A stretch of 64,000 nucleotides of DNA, taken from positions 22,223,532-22,287,531 of the forward strand of contig OY744612.1 in NCBI GenBank assembly GCA_963556255.1, given 5' to 3'. The translations under genes were made by a program, and so were the position numbers. Below the pieces are notes generated by a model. The model made no database searches and had not been told where the DNA came from. It was given only the letters and a program-made list of their open reading frames with translations. Each line of letters opens with the position of its first letter. Position 1 is the first letter of the stretch. The stretch is from Allolobophora icterica (lineage: Eukaryota; Annelida; Clitellata; Crassiclitellata; Lumbricidae). Shown here piece by piece: positions 45,926 to 64,000 of the stretch.

Positions 45926-46765
45926 CTACTTGAAATTTTTGTTAAATACTTTTAATTAACTTATCAATCGATGGTAGAGGTTACAAAAGTGTATAGCCTA
46001 CCACACTGTCTGCGTACCAGCTGCTGTACTTGCAAAAATTAAATGAACCAGGTTAATGAAATCATTGAAACCGCGGACAACAGCTGCTTTCGCTCGCCGT
46101 GTCTTCCAGACCCACTCATAAATATGATTGCGAGCGCCTAAAATATCTTTCGAGGTGCAATAGAATGCAAGTCACAGTCTCGACCTTCGACACAACTATT
46201 TTTACTGCATTAAATTTCACAATCTTACTGAGCCTACTGAATTTTTTTATCGTGGGACGTTAACACTGATTTAATTCATAAGATAATTTCCAACTTGATG
46301 CCTGAGGTAGTTTTCTAATTGCCCTGATTCGTACCGGTATGTTTACGGTCGGTAAATGAGAATATATAAACGCGAGTTGTACGGCTAAGCAAGGCTACAG
46401 GTGGTATCTTGACATTAATATCGTGTCTCTTGATTAAGTATATCCCACAAAACGCTTCCAACGTTAGCCTAAATTATGTTCAATATCACTATGGAATGAA
46501 AGTAGGCTACGTCGACAAGCAAAACAATGCACGGATAACTAAAACAGTCCCAGTGGCGGACCAAACCCGAGTGCAAAAGCCAGTATAGGCTACATCAATT
46601 TTAGAAGGGACTTCGAGATGGGCAATTGGGCATACGGTCCATTACCTCGGTCCAGGAAGCCGTCAGGATAGATTCTGTATCGAATCCATCCGATAAGCTG
46701 TGCTGGCAACGGGGATCAAACATTAGACGACCCATTCCAGCAGGGGACTGCGTATACGCTACATG
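45926..46765. other. Intergenic, nothing recognised
   Basis: No coding or repeat structure stands out. A CAGTGGCGGACC start at 46555 resembles a hAT terminus but has no partner. Confidence 0.4.
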
Positions 46766-46845
46766 CTATAACCCAGAGGTTCTTAACCGGTGTGTCGCGA
46801 CACACTATAGTGTAAACATCACTATAGTGTAAACACACTATAGTG

Positions 46846-47184
46846 CAGGTATGGCGAACCTATGGCACGCGTGCCCAACCTGGCACGCCAAGAGATTTTG
46901 CTTGGCACGCCTGAACTCTGAACTTTCCTTTGTTCATACTTTTATATATTTTTTTATTTCTTTCATCCAGCAATTTCTTTCCTGCTTCATTGTCACATAA
47001 AATTATAGTAGGCCCAAAATGTAAATAAATCGCATTATTAAGTAGCCATGTCCAAGAAATAATACAATGACTTTTCAATATTAGCTTTCACTTTTTTCGG
47101 TACTTCATTCTGGCACGCGAAATTTTCCACTTTCTTTAAGAGCTAGTTTCTGGCACGCGAGCTAAAAAAGGTTCGCCATGCCTG
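46846..47184 (-). mobile_element. Nested hAT-type MITE N1 (339 bp)
   Basis: Termini CAGGTATGGCGAACC and GGTTCGCCATGCCTG; exact 8-bp duplication CTATAGTG (46838-46845 and 47185-47192). Carries TGGCACGCGTGCC palindromic words near each end. Orientation opposite to N2. Confidence 0.95.
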
Positions 47185-47308
47185 CTATAGTGTGTCGCGA
47201 ATCGACGGGAGGTGTGTCGCGTGTACATGGTGTGTCGTTGGTGTGTCGCGAAAAATTGGTGTGTCGCGAATTCTCACAGCGTATACGTCCGTTATTCTTG
47301 CATTAGGC

Positions 47309-47647
47309 CAGGCATGGCGAACCTTTTTTAGCTCGCGTGCCAGAAACTAGCTCTTAAAGAAAGTGGAAAATTTCGCGTGCCAGAATGAAGTACCGAAAAA
47401 AGTGAAAGCTAATATTGAAAAGTCATTGTATTATTTCTTGGACATGGCTACTTAATAATGCGATTTATTTACATTTTGGGCCTACTATAATTTTATGTGA
47501 CAATGAAGCAGGAAAGAAATTGCTGGATGAAAGAAATAAAAAAATATATAAAAGTATGAACAAAGGAAAGTTCAGAGTTCAGGCGTGCCAAGCAAAATCT
47601 CTTGGCGTGCCAGGTTGGGCACGCGTGCCATAGGTTCGCCATACCTG
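47309..47647 (+). mobile_element. Nested hAT-type MITE N2 (339 bp)
   Basis: Termini CAGGCATGGCGAACC and GGTTCGCCATACCTG; exact 8-bp duplication CATTAGGC (47301-47308 and 47648-47655). Nearly or fully identical to N1 in reverse. The same 72-residue open frame occurs in both copies; it resembles no transposase and is probably fortuitous. Confidence 0.95.
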
Positions 47648-47849
47648 CATTAGGCCTATACTTACTGTAGCGGACGTAGGCTGTGAGAATTCGTAGCACT
47701 CTATTTATCCATTTTGTTATATCGCAATTAGAGTCGATCATGATGTTTACCTTATACACATAATGTAAGATAATATGCTTGTACAATGTACAGTGTGCAC
47801 GTTTGCGAACGCGCCGATGTAAACTGTTACCCATTAGGCCTACCGTACA

Positions 47850-48110
47850 ATCCAAATAGATAAATTTATCAAAAGCAAACGAAAATTTTGCGAATCTACA
47901 ACTGATGATGCGGAATCAGATTTTGGTAGCAATGAGACGGATTCTCGCACCAACAGTAGTGAATACGAAAACGATGCTGCTGCCACTGCTAGTTTTAGTA
48001 AACCAACCAAGACAAACATGAAAAAGAATAAATCTGTTGTGCGCAAATGGAACGATGACTAGCCTAAGGCCCTACTTGAAATATTGTGGATCCTCGTTTT
48101 ATGATCCTAA
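47850..48110 (+). pseudogene. hAT (ZBED-like) transposase N-terminal fragment
   Basis: Reads DKFIKSKRKFCESTTDD, then Ser/Glu-rich linker, then KNKSVVRKWNDD. A few bases later YLKYCGSSFYD follows in another frame, as in the start of ZBED-type hAT transposases (RKY...DYLKFGF). An internal small insertion causes a stop at 48059. The rest of the transposase is deleted. Confidence 0.75.
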
Positions 48111-48442
48111 GAAATATCCTGGAGCAAAAATCCCATTAACTGTTCCTAAGTTAACGTAGAAACTAGAAGGGATCCAATATGAACATTTTCATTCGTTAAA
48201 AATGTTTACAATTTAACATTTTAAATAAATTACTAGTTTAACTTTAACATTTTTCACAATATTCACGTACGACGATTGCATGGTGTGTCGCCAAATTTGG
48301 TTGCCTGTTTTGGTGTGTCGTGTGCCAAAAAAGGTTAAGAACCTCTGCTATAACCCATTTATGCAGCGCCAAATGAGACCACTTGTATAGCGCCCGTGTT
48401 CTTACTGTTGAACTTCTTGTAGCTATCGTTGCTGTGACCGCA

Positions 48443-59803
<11,361 letters not shown>

Positions 59804-59983
59804 CGTTTTCCATTTCATATGCACAACGTTTTATTTGCTGCTGTGCAATGTTTTTGAGAATGATTTTGCTTGGGTTGTTTCAGGTTAGATTCCAGAACTT
59901 AGACGAGTTAGGGAAAAAACTTCTGCTCTATTATTGTAATGCATTTGACTTTGGCATGCAGTATCTATTTAAGAAAAATGGCT

Positions 59984-60245
<262 letters not shown>

Positions 60246-60888
60246 GGTGGTAATATGATGATGGTAATGGTATCACTGATGATGTTCACTGATGCTGCTG
60301 CCGATGGTGATAATTGATGCTGATGACATTTTATGCCAAGTGGTAATGATGCTACTGCTTATGATGATAATGGCGACGACATTTATGATGACATTTGATG
60401 ACTGTGCTGATTGTTGGTGAGGACGATGAGGAGGAGCAGGACAATGAAGGTGATGAGGACAATGATGATCCTGATAATAATGATCTCTATTTAATAATTT
60501 TACTAGCGCTTCTCTTTGATATGACTTATTATAACTAATATCTTCTTTCAGGTAAGAGACAAAACGGTAATAATTTAATTTGGACAACGATGACTGCAGA
60601 TGGAATTAACGACGAAGCTGCTTTTTTCAGGACCTCATAACATTCCTGTTTGTAATTTTCTACTTTCTTATCGAATAAATATTTATTCGTCTTGGTATTC
60701 TTCCATGTATCATTTTGAAACCATTGTATTTAAGAATCAAAATGATGTCCGCCTTGTGAAGCTTTTTCAGGGGTGTCCATATATTATAAGCCCTAACTTT
60801 CGAAATCATGGTTTAGAGGCTTTTATTAGAGCATGTGAAGAGTAATGCTCGCCCTTTAAAACCCTTGTTTTAAGGGTATCAGAATAAC
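60246..60888. other. Spacer, no gene recognised
   Basis: GAT-rich decay of the microsatellite, then AT-rich sequence. A plus frame at 60600-60845 resembles nothing known. Confidence 0.4.
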
Positions 60889-60945
60889 ACCAACCATAGG
60901 CGTAGACTTTGGAGGGACAGCCCGGGCACGTGCCCCCAATAATTG
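60889..60945. mobile_element. Left end of a CATAGGCG-type MITE at the satellite border
   Basis: CATAGGCGTAGACTTTGG resembles the terminus CATAGGCGCCGACTTTTG at 26766. It is followed by CGGGCACGTGCCCCC and then directly by satellite sequence; no right end is present in the window. Confidence 0.55.
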
Positions 60946-63900
60946 AGATAAATCGCCAATGCAAGCCATGGATTAGCCGTGCCATTGTTAAACTCTTCCG
61001 ATAGGTGATTTCGCTATAAAAGTCACTTCCAATACGCTGACATTTTTACCTAATGTAGAGGAAGAGGTTTCGTACCTTACCCCGTACAAATCGAGGTATT
61101 GGAAGCGATCTAGGCTAACTAGGGGCCCGGAAACTGCTGATATGAACGCCAATGCATGCCATCGATTAGCCGTGCCATTGCTCTTCCGATAGGTGATTTC
61201 GCTATAAAAGTCACTTCCAATACGCTTAAAGTTCTACCTAATGTAGAAGAAGAGGTTTCGTACTTTACCCCGTACAAATCGAGGTATTGGAAGCGATCTA
61301 GGCTAAGCTAGGGGCCCGGAAACTGCTGATATGAACGCAAATGCATGCCACGATTTGCCGCGCCATTGCTAAACTCTTCCGATAGGTGATTTCGCTATAA
61401 AAGTCACTTCCAATACGCTGAAAGTTCTAGCAATTGTAGAGGAAGAGGTTTCGTACCTTACCCCGTAAAAATCGAGGTATTGGAAGCGATCTAGGCTAAA
61501 CTAGGGGCCCGGAAACTGCTGATATGAACGCAAATGCATGCCATCGATTAGCCGTGCCATTGCAAAACTCTTCGCTATAGGTCACTTCCAATACGCTGAA
61601 AGTTCTAGCAATTGTAGAGGAAGAGGTTTCGTACCTTACCCCGTAAAAATCGAGGTATTGGAAGCGATCTAGGCTAAACTAGGGGCCCGGAAACTGCAGA
61701 TATGAACGCAAATGCATGCCATCGATTAGCCATGCCATTGCACAACTCTTCCGATAGGTGATTTCGCTATAAAGGTCGCTTCCAATACGCTGAAAGTTCT
61801 AGCAATTGTAGAAGAAGAGGTTTCGTACCTTACCCCGTAAAAATCGAGGTATTGGAAGCGATCTAGGCTAAACTAGGGGCCCGGAAACTGCTGATATGAA
61901 CGCAAATGCATGCCATCGATTAGCCGTGCCATTGCAAAACTCTTCGCTATAAAGGTCACTTCCAATACGCTGAAAGTTCTAGCAATTGTAGAGGAAGAGG
62001 TTTCGTACCTTACCCCGTAAAAATCGAGGTAAACTGCTGATATGAACGCAAATGCAAGCCATCGATTAGCCGTGCCTTCCGATAGGTGATTTCGCTATAA
62101 AAGTCATTTCCAATACGCTGAAGGTTCTACCTAATGTATTGGAAGAGGCTTCGTACTTTACCCCGTACAAATCGAGGTATTGGAAGCGATCTAGGCTAAG
62201 CTAGGGGCCCGGAAACTGCTGATTAGCCATGCCATCGATTAGCCGTGCCGTGCCATTGCTAAACTCTGATTTCGCTATAAAAGTCACTTCCAACACGCTG
62301 AAAGTTACACCTAATGTAGAGGAAGAGGTTTCGTACCTTCCCCGTAAAAATCGAGGTATTGGAAGCGATCTAGGCTAACTAGGGGCCCGGAAACTGCTGA
62401 TTGCCGTGCCATTGTTAAACTCTTCCGATAGGTGATTTCGCTATAAAAGTCACTTCCAATACGCTGAAAGTTCTAGCAATTGTAGAGGAAGAGGTTTCGT
62501 ACCTTACCCCGTAAAAATCGAGGTATTGGAAGCGATCTAGGCTAAGCTAAGGGCCCGGAAAATGCTGAAATGAACGCCAATGCATGCCATCGATTAGCCG
62601 TGCCATTGCTCTTCCGATAGGTGATTTCGCTATAAAAGTCACTTCCAATACGCTGAAGGTTCTACCTAATGTAGAAGAAGAGGTTTCGTACCTTACCCCG
62701 TACAAATCGAGGTATTGGAAGCGATCTAGGCTAAGCTAGGGGCCCGGAAACTGCTGATATGAACGCAAATGCATGCCATCGATTAGCCGTGCCATTGCAA
62801 AACTCTTCCGATAGGTGATTTCGCTATAAAGGTCACTTCCAATACGCTGAAAGTTCTAGCAATTGTAGAGGAAGAGGTTTCGTACCTTATGAACGCAAAT
62901 GCATGCCATCGATTAGCCGTGCCTTCGGATAGGTGATTTCGCTATAAAAGTCATTTCCAATACGCTGAAAGTTCTACCTAATGTATAGGAAGAGGTTTCG
63001 TACTTTACCCCGTACAAATCGAGGTATTGGAAGCGATCTAGGCTAAACTAGGGGCCCGGAAACTGCTGATATGAACGCAAATGCATGCCATCGATTAGCC
63101 GTGCCTTCCGATAGGTGATTTCGCTATAAAAGTCATTTCCAATACGCTGAAAGTTCTACCTAATGTATAGGAAGAGGTTTCGTACTTTACCCCGTACAAA
63201 TCGAGGTATTGGAAGCGATCTAGGCTAAACTAGGGGCCCGGAAACTGCTGATATGAACGCAAATGCATGCCATCGATTAGCCGTGCCATTGCTAAATTCT
63301 TCCGATAGGTGATTTCGCTATAAAGGTCACTTCCAATACGCTGAAAGTTCTAGCAATTGTAGAGGAAGAGGTTTCGTACCTTACCCCGTAAAAATCGAGG
63401 TATTGGAAGCGATCTAGGCTAAGCTAAGGGCCCGGAAAATGCTGAAATGAACGCCAATGCATGCCATCGATTAGCCGTGCCATTGCTCTTCCGATAGGTG
63501 ATTTCGCTATAAAAGTCACTTCCAATACGCTGAAGGTTCTACCTAATGTAGAAGAAGAGGTTTCGTACCTTACCCCGTACAAATCGAGGTATTGGAAGCG
63601 ATCTAGGCTAAGCTAGGGGCCCGGAAACTGCTGATATGAACGCAAATGCATGCCATCGATTAGCCGTGCCATTGCAAAACTCTTCCGATAGGTGATTTCG
63701 CTATAAAGGTCACTTCCAATACGCTGAAAGTTCTAGCAATTGTAGAGGAAGAGGTTTCGTACCTTATGAACGCAAATGCATGCCATCGATTAGCCGTGCC
63801 TTCGGATAGGTGATTTCGCTATAAAAGTCATTTCCAATACGCTGAAAGTTCTACCTAATGTATAGGAAGAGGTTTCGTACTTTACCCCGTACAAATCGAG

Positions 63901-64000
63901 GTATTGGAAGCGATCTAGGCTAAACTAGGGGCCCGGAAACTGCTGATATGAACGCAAATGCATGCCATCGATTAGCCGTGCCTTCCGATAGGTGATTTCG
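60946..64000. repeat. Satellite of ~186-193-bp monomers with 877-bp higher-order repeat
   Basis: About 16 monomers, each with ATCGATTAGCCGTGCC, GATAGGTGATTTCGC, CACTTCCAATACGCTG, GAAGAGGTTTCGTAC, GAGGTATTGGAAGCGATC and AGGGGCCCGGAAACTGC. First spacings are 188 and 193 bp. Inside each monomer CTTCCAATAC and GTATTGGAAG form an inverted pair about 85 bp apart. Some monomers are internally deleted. The block 62541-63417 is repeated from 63418 to the window end, including the rare variants. No coding capacity. Confidence 0.95.

Larger units (their letters stand above)
46774..48347 (+). mobile_element. hAT element with two nested MITEs
   Basis: Termini CAGAGGTTCTTAACC and GGTTAAGAACCTCTG are perfect inverted copies; exact 8-bp duplication CTATAACC (46766-46773 and 48348-48355). 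Repeated GGTGTGTCGCG words lie just inside both ends. It contains a transposase remnant and two identical-length MITEs in opposite orientation. Confidence 0.95.

Noticed and set aside
47415..47633. 72-residue frame present identically at 46860-47078 and 47415-47633
   Set aside because: Its duplication is explained by the inverted MITE pair N1/N2; no transposase or host motif is visible.
60946..64000. CRISPR-like array
   Set aside because: Units of ~190 bp are contiguous without unique spacers, and the host is a eukaryote; it is a satellite.

Overview
The window is nuclear DNA from an animal. It has intron-rich genes with GT-AG exons, CR1/L2-like LINEs, tRNA-headed SINEs, very many short DNA-transposon insertions and abundant microsatellites. 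Frequent TAGGCCTA-type words, the SINE tails containing TATATAGCGCC, and an LTR element whose integrase precedes the reverse transcriptase (Gmr1-like order) suggest a marine deuterostome invertebrate, most likely an echinoderm or hemichordate. This assignment is an inference.

Four host genes could be rebuilt exon by exon with phases that match at every junction. (1) An LRRC51-type leucine-rich-repeat protein lies on the minus strand (8954-13559, 4 coding exons, 225 aa). (2) The Qb-SNARE VTI1B lies on the minus strand (22633-30183, 7 coding exons, 222 aa, complete). (3) An unrecognised protein lies on the minus strand (32367-39438, at least 3 exons, about 377 aa, start uncertain). (4) A CRAL-TRIO lipid-transfer protein of the alpha-tocopherol-transfer-protein/clavesin type lies on the plus strand (48443-59803, 7 coding exons, 315 aa). 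The first three share an orientation; the fourth faces away from the third across about 9 kb of repeats.

Nearly everything else is mobile or repetitive. 0.3-8.5 kb holds a CR1-like LINE, SINE/LINE tails, a hAT transposase scrap and two adjacent minisatellites, one of which carries CRE-like TGACGTCA palindromes. 14.2-19.9 kb is an LTR retrotransposon with two LTRs that look identical, yet its reverse-transcriptase core is missing. 20-47 kb is layered with hAT-type elements that could be delimited to the base by 8-bp target-site duplications, several nested inside each other. The introns of the CRAL-TRIO gene contain a 1.7-kb DNA transposon with a 9-bp duplication, several hAT elements (two of only 36 and 53 bp) and a Harbinger-like MITE. 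The last 3 kb is a satellite of about 190-bp monomers, in part organised as an 877-bp higher-order repeat that runs off the window.

The most unusual features are the two minimal hAT elements, the MITE family whose termini are expanded AAGACC arrays, the recent but RT-deleted retrotransposon, the higher-order satellite, a perfect 40-bp-arm palindrome and a candidate GC-AG intron in the LRRC51 gene.
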